Below, piece after piece: positions 7,743 to 14,992 of a stretch of DNA of 64,000 nt. How positions within the stretch are numbered: the first letter of the stretch is position 1; every line of letters starts with the position of its first letter. The stretch is from the NCBI GenBank assembly GCA_964358545.1, contig CAYHQN010000008.1, positions 1 through 64,000 on the forward strand, given 5' to 3'. The translations under genes were made by a program, and so were the position numbers. A model generated the notes under the pieces. That model was not told where the DNA came from, did no database searches, and saw nothing but the letters and a program-made list of their open reading frames with translations. The stretch is from CAINVV01 sp031432175. GTDB lineage: Bacteria; Bacteroidota; Bacteroidia; Bacteroidales; Prolixibacteraceae.

Positions 7743-8057
7743 CTATTTTTTCCTCAGCAGCGTCATGCCATCGCGCACAGGAAGGATGGTCGCTTCCACG
7801 CGGGGATCGTTTTTGATAAAATCGTTGAAGGCCAGGATTGCAAGGGTCTGCTNNNNNNNNNNNNNNNNNNNNNNNNNNNNNNNNNNNNNNNNNNNNNNNN
7901 NNNNNNNNNNNNNNNNNNNNNNNNNNNNNNNNNNNNNNNNNNNNNNNNNNNNTCTTTGGTAAAATCATCTCATAATGAGTCAGATATTGCCGTTTGTCGG
8001 CATCCAGGAAGGCCAGCTCAAATTTTTCGTTCAGTCGCGGGAGAATATCCGTGGCAT
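7743..8057 (-). pseudogene. Truncated duplicate of the O-methyltransferase gene (contains an N gap)
   Basis: This stretch matches the 3' half of the intact methyltransferase gene at 9300-9941. It includes the end RDGMTL-L-RKK with its own stop, the run FNDFIKNDPRVEA and the block FLDADKRQYLTHYEMILPK. Identity is near-perfect over about 50 bases next to the gap and lower at the ends, so it is a diverged paralogous copy. It is cut off at a REP palindrome (8058) on its upstream side. The 100-N gap replaces sequence that spans 78 bases in the intact copy. Confidence 0.8.
7853..7952. other. Scaffold gap (100 N)
   Basis: Exactly 100 N inside a duplicated methyltransferase fragment. The size is a placeholder; the intact copy suggests about 78 missing bases if there was no further insertion. 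Confidence 0.95.
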
Positions 8058-8096
8058 CCCCCGCCGGTGCGGATTTGTAATCCGTGCCCGCGGGGG
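8058..8096. repeat. REP palindrome truncating the methyltransferase copy
   Basis: Outer arms CCCCCGC (8058-8064) and GCGGGGG (8090-8096) enclose GGATTTGTAATCC. The core GCGGATTTGTAATCCGTGCCC is shared with 6216-6249. Confidence 0.65.
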
Positions 8097-8140
8097 TTTA
8101 TGCTTTACTTAATCACCGAAGCCGTCTTTTCAACATAGTG

Positions 8141-8272
8141 GCTAACGGTTGATGGTATGGTGTGTGCGGGATTACGAAGCTATAACTTATCAGTTCACAC
8201 CGACTTTTTTTACGAGCCACGAACCCTCGAAAACCGCTGAAACCCGCATGCACTATACCATGTGTTGCCAAC
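8141..8272. repeat. Imperfect 130-bp palindrome, attC-like
   Basis: Arms of 19 bases (8152-8170 and 8243-8261, 16 of 19 paired) are bounded by GCTAAC at 8141-8146 and GCCAAC at 8267-8272. On the leftward strand this gives a GTTGGC...GTTAGCC arrangement. A GTTGCCAACA sequence stands at 9118-9127 before the parD promoter, so the three-gene operon lies between matching boundaries as in an integron-type cassette. The core only partly fits the GTTRRRY consensus, so this is suggestive only. Confidence 0.35.
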
Positions 8273-8289
8273 AGTACTTCATTCTATCG

Positions 8290-8532
8290 TTAAAAAGGCA
8301 AATCTAAATTATTCTTTTCTATTATTTCGTTCTTGATTTCATCTCTTATCTCATCCATTTCTTTGTGGAACAAACCATATGACACTCCATTTGAAGTATA
8401 TCCTGCAATAAATCCAAAATATTCATCACTTTCAATCAGTGATTCAGTGCCATGTTTTACATTCATAAATCTCAGTCTGTTTCTATGTCGTTTTTCACTC
8501 ATGATATTGTTGAAATCGGGTAATCTGTTCAT
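8290..8532 (-). CDS. Unknown 80-residue protein, third gene of the parDE operon
   Basis: The start codon overlaps the stop of the ParE-type toxin by four bases (ATGA), so it is translationally coupled. The protein is acidic toward the C-terminus and has no signal or membrane segment. I do not recognise a family. A central stretch, SDEYFGFIAGYTSNGVSYG, suggests a small beta-hairpin, followed by a charged helix (EMDEIRDEIKNEI). Tight coupling to a toxin suggests a chaperone, immunity or regulatory part, but this is inference only. Confidence 0.6.
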   Translation of the reverse strand: MNRLPDFNNIMSEKRHRNRLRFMNVKHGTESLIESDEYFGFIAGYTSNGVSYGLFHKEMDEIRDEIKNEIIEKNNLDLPF

Positions 8533-8825
8533 AAAAATTGTAGGATACTATTCAAATCTTGTCTTCCAACAATTGCCATTATCTCAACTACTCCATTGTT
8601 TAGTCTGTAAAATATACTATCAGACCCGCAAACACAACGTCTATATCCTGTTTTTATATAATCGACTGATTCAAATGAAAATGGCCGTTGGGTTATAATG
8701 TCAAAATACTCAAAAAATGAATCAAAGTATTTATCAACTTGAGTCACTCCAAACTTTTCGATGCCGTAATGATGAATCCGTATCAAGTCTTCCTTAGCTT
8801 CATTACTTATTCTATATCTGACCAT
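8529..8825 (-). CDS. Type II toxin, RelE/ParE family
   Basis: A 98-residue ParE-like protein. The N-terminal helix MVRYRISNEAKEDLIRIHHY, the RPFSFESVDYIKTGYRRCVC centre and the C-terminal strands IFYRLNNGVVEIMAIVGRQD are typical. ParE toxins poison DNA gyrase, whereas RelE relatives cut mRNA; the sequence here is closer to ParE. Its start overlaps the end of the antitoxin gene by 14 bases, and a third gene overlaps its stop. Length is normal. Confidence 0.9.
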   Translation of the reverse strand: MVRYRISNEAKEDLIRIHHYGIEKFGVTQVDKYFDSFFEYFDIITQRPFSFESVDYIKTGYRRCVCGSDSIFYRLNNGVVEIMAIVGRQDLNSILQFL

Positions 8826-9057
8826 TAAGTAATGACTTTGATTGTTTTAAAATTAGTTCTTTAGTATCATCAGTAAATCCACTACTTTCAGATTTATCTA
8901 ATTTAGCTCTAATAAAATCAACTTGAACTTGCTGCTTTCTAGCCTGTCTAATCAAATCATTAATTAGTTCACTTTTACTAGTGTATTCTTCATTATTCAC
9001 TTGTACTTTTAACCATTCTTCATTTGGTTTTGTGAACGATATACTTTGTCTTGCCAT
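8812..9057 (-). CDS. Type II antitoxin, ParD / ribbon-helix-helix family
   Basis: An 81-residue protein starting MARQSISFTKPNEEWLKVQV and continuing EYTSKSELINDLIRQAR, a ribbon-helix-helix DNA-binding domain of the ParD type, then a variable C-terminal half for toxin binding. The ATG at 9055-9057 is chosen over the longer frame from 9126, since the extra 23 residues read through the promoter and repeat region. Direct repeats overlapping the promoter (9075-9096) are a likely operator for autorepression. Confidence 0.9.
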   Translation of the reverse strand: MARQSISFTKPNEEWLKVQVNNEEYTSKSELINDLIRQARKQQVQVDFIRAKLDKSESSGFTDDTKELILKQSKSLLNGQI

Positions 9058-9074
9058 AATATTTTGTTTTGATG

Positions 9075-9105
9075 CAAATATACACCAAATATACACCACT
9101 TGCAA
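9075..9105 (-). promoter_or_regulatory. parD promoter with tandem operator
   Basis: Leftward, TTG (complement of 9103-9105) is followed after 20 bases by TATATTTG (complement of 9075-9082), matching the Bacteroidota promoter form. The 11-base unit GTGTATATTTG is present twice in tandem and covers the -7 region, as expected for a ribbon-helix-helix autorepressor. Confidence 0.6.
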
Positions 9106-9299
9106 ATTTTCTTGTATTGTTGGCAACTTCTTTGTAACCTAACCAAAAGCACTCTATCACCCAGAAAATAAACCGGGTATCCTTACCCTTTGGTATCATT
9201 TACCTATCAAAAATAAACATAATATTACTAATTCCTCAAAAGGACTTTCTATATTCTGAAAATATATCAGACCTTCAAGGTTTTTGAAACCTTGAAGGT

Positions 9300-9941
9300 C
9301 TAAATTTTACGTATCAGCGTCATCCCATCCCGCACCGGTAGGATGGTGGCCTCAACGCGGGGATCGTTTTTGATAAAATCGTTGAAGGCCAGGATTGCAA
9401 GGGTCTGCTCATCGTTTCTGGAGATTTTGCCCACTATTTTGCCTCCCCAGAGGGTGTTGTCGGCAATGATCAAACCGCCCGGGGTTATCTTTGGTAAAAT
9501 CATCTCATAATGAGTCAGATATTGCCGTTTGTCGGCATCCAGAAAGGCCAGTTCAAATTGTTCATTCAGGTGCGGGAGAATATCCGCGGCGTCGCCAATG
9601 TGCTGAATGATGCGGTCCCTCAACCCTGTCTCCTCAAAATAGCGGGTGGCAAACTGCTCCAGCTCATCGTTGATCTCTATGGTGTGGAGCATTCCGCCGT
9701 CAGGCAGGCCTTTCGCCAGACAAATGGCTGAATATCCAGTATAGGTACCGATTTCAAGTATTCTTTGGGGAGCGATCATCTTGCTGAAAAATGTCAGGAG
9801 ACTTCCCTGCAGATGGCCTGAACACATCCGTCCGTTTACCAGTTTCAGATAGGTCTCACGGTACAATCTTTTCAGTACCGGGTCCTCATCGATGGTGTGA
9901 GCAAGAATATAATTTTCGAGTTGCTGATCGATCTTCATCAT
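9300..9941 (-). CDS. SAM-dependent O-methyltransferase (caffeoyl-CoA OMT-like)
   Basis: A 213-residue class I methyltransferase of the O-methyltransferase 3 family. Residues 61-73 (ILEIGTYTGYSAI) form the SAM-binding loop. FLDADK near 133 and IIADNTLWGG near 158 carry the acidic residues that bind the divalent metal in this family. Bacterial relatives include TrmR-type tRNA methyltransferases and small-molecule enzymes, so the substrate cannot be fixed. Its start overlaps the M16 peptidase stop by four bases, so the two are co-translated. A truncated, diverged copy of its 3' half lies at 7743-8057. Confidence 0.92.
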   Translation of the reverse strand: MMKIDQQLENYILAHTIDEDPVLKRLYRETYLKLVNGRMCSGHLQGSLLTFFSKMIAPQRILEIGTYTGYSAICLAKGLPDGGMLHTIEINDELEQFATRYFEETGLRDRIIQHIGDAADILPHLNEQFELAFLDADKRQYLTHYEMILPKITPGGLIIADNTLWGGKIVGKISRNDEQTLAILAFNDFIKNDPRVEATILPVRDGMTLIRKI

Positions 9942-11158
9942 TTGTAAATCAATCCCGACAGATTTTCGGGTTTCAGTATCCGGTTGGCAACATCCAGCAG
10001 TTGCGAGGCGGTAATCTCGCTGATCCTTTTGTAGATATCTTCCAGGCTCTCCACTTTGTTGAAAACCAGCATGCTTTTGCCGATGGCCAGCATCAGGTCT
10101 TCGTGGTTTTCCTGCGACATGGCCAGCTGACCGATCAGCTGCTTCCTCGATTTGCTCAGCTGAAGCTCTCCAAGAGTCTTGTCACAGAGCAGCCTGATCT
10201 CCCTATCGATCAGGGTGAGCGCCCTTTCGAGATTCTCCGGATCTGTGCCAAAATAGATGGTCAGGGTACCGGTGTCGGTGTATGCGGTGTAGGATGACTC
10301 GAGGTTGTAAGCAATGCCGTTGCGCTCGCGGAGGCTCAGGTTTAACCTTGAATTGCCGGACTGTCCGCCCAAAATACTGTTTAGCAGGACCAAAGGCAAA
10401 CGGTCGGGATGGTACACATCGAATGCCTCCCCTCCCAAAATGCAATGCGCCTGAAAGGTCCCTTTTTCGACGGTTTTTTGAATCGGGCGGTAAGCAGTGA
10501 ACCGTGTGCGGCTTTCCTTGCGCAAATTGGTTGTTAATCTCTCAAAATAGCGCTGAGCCATATGAAAGAATTTCTTCGCGGGGATATTTCCAACCGAACA
10601 GATCACCATCTGATCGGTATGGTAATTTTCTTCCATGAAGCGGCGGATGTCACTGGCCTGGAAACCCCTGACATGATCGGGAGTCCCAAGGATATTTCTG
10701 CCCATCGGATGGCCTTCGTAGATCATCTCTTCAAACTCATCGAAAATCAGCTCCGAAGGGGTATCGTTGTAGGAATTGATTTCATCGACAATGACCTCCT
10801 GCTCCTTTTTCAACTCCTTCTCCGGGAATGTGCTATCAATCAGGATGTCGCTGAACAGTTCGATGGTACGTTCGTAATATTCGCACAGAAACGAGGCATG
10901 AATGGCAGTCTCCTCCTTGGAAGTATAGGCATTCATCTCTCCGCCAACGTCCTCCAGCCGGCTGATGATGTGATAGGCCTTTCTTTTGGTCGTACCCTTG
11001 AAGATGGTATGCTCAATGAAATGCGCCATCCCTTGCTCTTCAAGCGTTTCATCCCTCGAGCCGGTATTAATGACCACGCCGCAGTGAGCAACAGGCGAGT
11101 CGACTGAGGTATGAATCAGCCGGATCCCGTTGGGCAATGTCATTGAGGTATATTCCAT
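9938..11158 (-). CDS. M16 family zinc peptidase
   Basis: A 406-residue insulinase-type peptidase with the inverted zinc motif HFIEH at residues 46-50 and the downstream Glu-rich helix (KKELKKEQEVIVDEINSY) that gives the third ligand. The C-terminal half carries the inactive-type M16 fold with the SGNSRLNLSLRERNGIAY block. This is the single-chain processing-peptidase-like form common in Bacteroidota. No signal peptide is visible, so a cytoplasmic role in peptide turnover is likely. It is transcribed with the downstream methyltransferase (4-base overlap), and tRNA-Phe lies just upstream. Confidence 0.94.
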   Translation of the reverse strand: MEYTSMTLPNGIRLIHTSVDSPVAHCGVVINTGSRDETLEEQGMAHFIEHTIFKGTTKRKAYHIISRLEDVGGEMNAYTSKEETAIHASFLCEYYERTIELFSDILIDSTFPEKELKKEQEVIVDEINSYNDTPSELIFDEFEEMIYEGHPMGRNILGTPDHVRGFQASDIRRFMEENYHTDQMVICSVGNIPAKKFFHMAQRYFERLTTNLRKESRTRFTAYRPIQKTVEKGTFQAHCILGGEAFDVYHPDRLPLVLLNSILGGQSGNSRLNLSLRERNGIAYNLESSYTAYTDTGTLTIYFGTDPENLERALTLIDREIRLLCDKTLGELQLSKSRKQLIGQLAMSQENHEDLMLAIGKSMLVFNKVESLEDIYKRISEITASQLLDVANRILKPENLSGLIYK

Positions 11159-11185
11159 ATAAAAGATTCAGGTCGGCAAAGATAA

Positions 11186-11223
11186 GCAAAAAAGGAAAGG
11201 GTAAAGATTGCTCTTTACCCTTT
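11186..11223 (-). terminator. Terminator after tRNA-Phe
   Basis: Perfect 11-base arms AAAGGGTAAAG (11196-11206) and CTTTACCCTTT (11213-11223) with a 6-base loop are followed leftward by CCTTTTTT. It stands 2 bases past the tRNA 3' end. Confidence 0.8.
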
Positions 11224-11225
11224 CG

Positions 11226-11298
<73 letters not shown>

Positions 11299-11314
11299 TT
11301 ATTTTAATGCGGTG

Positions 11315-11344
11315 CAAAGATAAACATTAAATCTTTCCAGCCAA
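11315..11344 (-). promoter_or_regulatory. Promoter of tRNA-Phe
   Basis: Leftward, TTG (complement of 11342-11344) is followed after exactly 19 bases by TATCTTTG (complement of 11315-11322), a full match to TTG-N19-TAnnTTTG, ending 17 bases before the tRNA. Confidence 0.7.
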
Positions 11345-11375
11345 AGTTTCTGATTACTTTTTACCCGGCTTCCGG

Positions 11376-12245
11376 TCACTTTTCCCAGACCTTTCGGTTT
11401 TCGTGGATAAAATCCACCAACTGCCTTGGTTCTGATCCTGTCAACTCCTTGAAAACAGAGGATGTATGGCCCATTTTGCCATTCCTTGCAGCGCCGTAAA
11501 GCAACGAGAGTGTCACTATAAATGGCAGCTGTTTCTTCTCCAACATTTTCTGACGGATGAATTTGATGGTCAGCGGTCTGGCATATTTGATCTCCCGGCC
11601 CAGTTCTGCAGTAAAAAGAGATGCAATTTTGTAGAAATCCATGGGTTCCTGGCCGGTGATTTCGTACTCTTTCCCTTCATGACCGGGTTTTGTGAGTAGT
11701 TCTACCACTACCCTTGCAACATCCCGGGCATCAATGTAGTTGACCATTCCCGCACCTGCAGGAATGTAAAGATGGTTGCTCTTCCTGATCTCCTGTCCGT
11801 GCAGTGTCACAAGATTTTGCATGTAAAGGGAAGGGCGCACAATGGTATACGGGATGCTCATCTTTTTCAAATGGGTCTCAATCCGGTGATTGGCAAATAC
11901 CCTGTTGCGCTCGGCCCCAACAATAGAAACGAATACAATGTGCTTTACGCCTGATTGTTCGACCTTGTTAAGAAAGGGGAAGATATGCTTGGAGACATCG
12001 GAAACCTGATTTGGCCTGATTAACAACAATTTTGTAATCCCTTTGAGCGCCTCAGCATGGGTTGAAGGCTCATCGAATTCAAAATTCACCAACTGAGCAT
12101 GTTCCAATCCTTCCATTTTTCGGGCTGCTTCAACATCCCGAACAGCACCAACGACTTCAAAGTCCGCATCCTTCCGCTCCAGCAAATAGCGCATGGTAGA
12201 AAGACCAACGTTCCCGGTAGCACCCGTTATTAAATATTTATCCAT
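11376..12245 (-). CDS. NmrA-like NAD(P)-binding protein (atypical short-chain dehydrogenase)
   Basis: A 289-residue Rossmann-fold protein. From the chosen start, residues 1-14 read MDKYLITGATGNVG, which carries the dinucleotide-binding glycines. HIVFVSIVGAERN and TIVRPSLYMQNL later in the chain fit NmrA/QOR2-type proteins, which sense or use NAD(P)H. The longer frame (start 12284) adds 13 unconserved residues, so the ATG at 12243-12245 is preferred. It lies downstream of the acyl-CoA ligase in the same direction with a 72-base gap. Substrate is unknown. Confidence 0.85.
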   Translation of the reverse strand: MDKYLITGATGNVGLSTMRYLLERKDADFEVVGAVRDVEAARKMEGLEHAQLVNFEFDEPSTHAEALKGITKLLLIRPNQVSDVSKHIFPFLNKVEQSGVKHIVFVSIVGAERNRVFANHRIETHLKKMSIPYTIVRPSLYMQNLVTLHGQEIRKSNHLYIPAGAGMVNYIDARDVARVVVELLTKPGHEGKEYEITGQEPMDFYKIASLFTAELGREIKYARPLTIKFIRQKMLEKKQLPFIVTLSLLYGAARNGKMGHTSSVFKELTGSEPRQLVDFIHENRKVWEK

Positions 12246-12317
12246 AGAAGGATCAACTAGTGAATTCGAAAAGTTAAAATCCAAAGATCAACGGGGCAAA
12301 AATATATCTTTTAACTG

Positions 12318-14102
12318 TCAATCCTCCCTGGAAGAGGCAAAAATCTCCTCAATAATGTCGCAGTATTTTTGTTCTATCACTTTTCGCTTCAATTTAAGGG
12401 TTTGAGAGAGCTCTCCGGACTGGGCAGACCAGGAGTCGGATACCAGCCTAAACCGTTTAATCTCCTCGTGAAGCCCAAGTGTTTTGTTGATCTCTTTCAC
12501 TTCTGCCTGAAACATGGTCAGCACTTTAGGCTGAACAATCAAATCTGCATTGTCCTCGAAAAGAATTTCATTTTCATTACAACATTCGTGCAGGTATACA
12601 AAATTAGGTGAGATCAGGGCGCTGGCAAATTTTTCGTGGTTGCCAATGACAATGGCCTGTTCAATAAGAACCGACTCTTTTAGTTTGTTTTCAATCAATT
12701 GGGGTGCAATGTATTTGCCGCCAGAGAGCTTAAAAATCTCTTTTTTACGGTCAGTGATTTTAAGATATTTACCTTCGTCAAGCATCCCTACATCACCGGT
12801 ATGGAACCATCCGTCAGCGTCAATTACTTCTTTTGTCAATTCGGGTTCTTTGTAGTATCCCATCATCAGGTTCGGACCTTTGGCAAGAATCTCGCCATCT
12901 TCGGCAATCTTCACCTCTACACCCTTGATAACCGGCCCATTTGTACCTATCTTGATCTCATTGGTTACAGCATTGCTCACTGCAATAACGGGGGATGTTT
13001 CTGTTAATCCATAACCCTCAAGTACCGTCAATCCTGCCGCGCTGAACACCCTGGCAATGCGCGACTGCAAAAGCGCTCCACCGGATACAATCAACTGGAT
13101 ATTCCCACCCAATCCGGCACGCCATTTGGAGTAGATCAGCTTGTCGGCAATGGCCATTTTGATCCTTTTGCCCAGACTGAACTTTTTATTGAAATCAAAG
13201 TCCTTACCCAATTCTACCGCCCAGAAGAACAATTTATACTTTATACCTGTCAGCAACTTTCCTTTGGCCATGATTCCGTCGTAGACGCTTTCCATCAGAC
13301 GGGGTACTGCTGTGAATATGTGTGGTTTAACCTCTTTGATCGACTGGACAATCTGGGGGAGGCTCTCAACGTAATAAATCCCGATGCCGCGGTACATGAA
13401 TACATTGTTTACGGTGCGCTCAAAAATATGGCAAAGAGGCAAGAATGAGATGGAACGATGTCCCAAACCAAGTGCAAAATGGTGTGAGCAAGTTATAAAG
13501 TTTGAGACCAGATTTTTGTGAGAAAGCATTACCCCTTTGGGAATACCGGTGGTTCCGCTGGTATAGATCATGGTAACCATTTCATCCTCCTTGATGTTGT
13601 TTTTAATCTCAGCCAACTTGTCACGAAGGGTCTCCTCATTCTTCTTTCCTAACTCCATAAGTACCGATAGATCATCAGCCCCGGGCACATCGTTGAATGT
13701 AAATATCTTCTCCATGCTCTCCACTTCGACCACAACGGGAGAGAGTTTGTTGAATAACTTTTCGTCAGAAACAAATAGGAAGCGAATCTCTGCATGGTTG
13801 AAAATATAACTGTACTCCTCTTCACTAATCGTTGGATAGACAGGCACATGCACGGCTCCGGTCATGGACAGGGCCATGTCCACGAAACTCCATTCCGGCC
13901 GGTTTCCGCTGACAGTCGAAACCCTGTCTCCTTTTTGGATTCCCAATGACAACAGGCCGTATGCCAATAATTCCGCATTTCTTGCAAACTCGGCTGTGCT
14001 GTATTTGACCCAGGTGTTTCCCTGTTTTCCGGCCACTGCATCTTCGCGGGGAACGTTTTTAAGACAGTGCTCAAGCAGATCAAAAGTTCGGGTTACTTCC
14101 AT
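12318..14102 (-). CDS. Long-chain fatty acid-CoA ligase (AMP-forming)
   Basis: A 594-residue ANL-superfamily enzyme of the FadD15/long-chain type. The P-loop-like motif MIYTSGTTGIPKGV lies near residue 180. GYGLTETSPVI forms the second core block, and GWFHTGDVG with ITDRKKEIFKLSGGKYI marks the hinge and C-terminal domain. It activates fatty acids to acyl-AMP and then acyl-CoA, for lipid synthesis or breakdown, at the cytoplasmic face. Full length and intact. No fatty-acid gene neighbours are present. Confidence 0.95.
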   Translation of the reverse strand: MEVTRTFDLLEHCLKNVPREDAVAGKQGNTWVKYSTAEFARNAELLAYGLLSLGIQKGDRVSTVSGNRPEWSFVDMALSMTGAVHVPVYPTISEEEYSYIFNHAEIRFLFVSDEKLFNKLSPVVVEVESMEKIFTFNDVPGADDLSVLMELGKKNEETLRDKLAEIKNNIKEDEMVTMIYTSGTTGIPKGVMLSHKNLVSNFITCSHHFALGLGHRSISFLPLCHIFERTVNNVFMYRGIGIYYVESLPQIVQSIKEVKPHIFTAVPRLMESVYDGIMAKGKLLTGIKYKLFFWAVELGKDFDFNKKFSLGKRIKMAIADKLIYSKWRAGLGGNIQLIVSGGALLQSRIARVFSAAGLTVLEGYGLTETSPVIAVSNAVTNEIKIGTNGPVIKGVEVKIAEDGEILAKGPNLMMGYYKEPELTKEVIDADGWFHTGDVGMLDEGKYLKITDRKKEIFKLSGGKYIAPQLIENKLKESVLIEQAIVIGNHEKFASALISPNFVYLHECCNENEILFEDNADLIVQPKVLTMFQAEVKEINKTLGLHEEIKRFRLVSDSWSAQSGELSQTLKLKRKVIEQKYCDIIEEIFASSRED

Positions 14103-14387
14103 GGTTTGGTTTTTGTCCTAAAGGTAAATATTAATGATATTTCGAAATTGTGATTTTGGTCAAGCGCTTGATTTATAAAGAAAATTCCAGCTCTTTTAAA
14201 GCTATTTAGAATAAACCTTTCGAATGTGAAGTTGGATTTTTCAAGATATCATCGTAAAAGCCCGTACGGACTGCTCTACCTTAAAATTGATGAAATTTTG
14301 AAGGACTGCTTGGCTAGGCTAAAGGAAAAGGAGCCGACTAATTTTTATGTTTAGACTGACTAAAAAGACAGGTGCAGATATTAAAAT

Positions 14388-14642
14388 TTATGCTTTAATT
14401 TTCCCCCTGTAGATTTGAGAAACAGGAAAAATCAAATCCCAATTTTTTCCCCAAACAATGTTCCCTGACTCAATCCTAAAATTTTTAAACTTTTGGATAT
14501 CCCGGTATTTATCATGCGCAGGGTGGGGATTTTTTAAAATAAAAGTTCCAAAATCGACGACTTTTACGGTTTCGTCGCTAAAGAAAATTTCAATCTTATA
14601 ACCATCAATGTATTTTGCCTTTTCAACTTGAATAGTTTTCAT
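14388..14642 (-). CDS. DUF2442 family protein
   Basis: An 84-residue protein of the DUF2442 family: VEKAKYIDGYKIEIFFSDET, a VVDFGTFI strand, then FKNFRIESGNIVWGKNWDL. Such proteins are usually encoded with a DUF4160 partner in a small two-gene unit that resembles toxin-antitoxin modules in spread, though function is unproven. Here the partner lies 2 bases upstream (14645-14767) but is only half the usual length. Confidence 0.88.
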   Translation of the reverse strand: MKTIQVEKAKYIDGYKIEIFFSDETVKVVDFGTFILKNPHPAHDKYRDIQKFKNFRIESGNIVWGKNWDLIFPVSQIYRGKIKA

Positions 14643-14644
14643 GG

Positions 14645-14767
14645 TTATTTAATCTTTCTGGTTATCTTTTCGTTTACCGGCTCCTTTTTTACATGAACAT
14701 GCAAAGGTTTATGGTCGTTGGAGTAAAGGAAAAAAACAAACCCCAAATACTCAAAAATCTTTGGCAT
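14645..14767 (-). CDS. Stunted DUF4160 protein, 40 residues
   Basis: Leftward from ATG at 14765-14767 the frame reads MPKIFEYLGFVFFLYSNDHK, then PLHVHVKK, the start of DUF4160, which includes its His-rich HVHV motif. It then ends after a short Lys-rich tail (VNEKITRKIK) at a TAA at 14645-14647. Usual members are about 80 residues, so the C-terminal half is lost or this is a natural short form. It is 2 bases upstream of the DUF2442 gene and clearly its partner. Confidence 0.6.
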   Translation of the reverse strand: MPKIFEYLGFVFFLYSNDHKPLHVHVKKEPVNEKITRKIK

Positions 14768-14839
14768 CAGCTAATTTTTAAACAAATATACGCTTACTTG
14801 AGCAAAAATATTCAGAGACCATTTAAATATTGACAGAGA

Positions 14840-14971
14840 CTAAATCTTTACAATCATCTTATTCCTCCACAGATAATGAGCGACCAGGTAACAGAGCATG
14901 TAGATGAAGAAAAATCCTTCTAAGGCTTGCCAGAGCGGAGCATTGGATGGAAGAACGTCCCCGTTAGTCAT
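14840..14971 (-). CDS. Tiny predicted membrane protein, 43 residues
   Basis: Leftward from ATG at 14969-14971 the frame starts MTNGDVLPSNAPLWQALEG, then continues FFFIYMLCYLVAHYLW, a single membrane-spanning helix, and ends in the basic tail RNKMIVKI. It lies 21 bases downstream of alaS in the same direction. The composition (short polar N-terminus, one helix, basic end) is what a small inner-membrane protein looks like. I do not recognise a family. Confidence 0.45.
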   Translation of the reverse strand: MTNGDVLPSNAPLWQALEGFFFIYMLCYLVAHYLWRNKMIVKI

Positions 14972-14992
14972 CAGTGATCTTACGGCTAAAAG

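Noticed and set aside
9120..9300. Possible small gene between parD and the methyltransferase gene.
   Set aside because: No open frame of useful length, only AT-rich sequence with a short CTTCAAGG/CCTTGAAG hairpin near 9270-9299 that may end the methyltransferase transcript.
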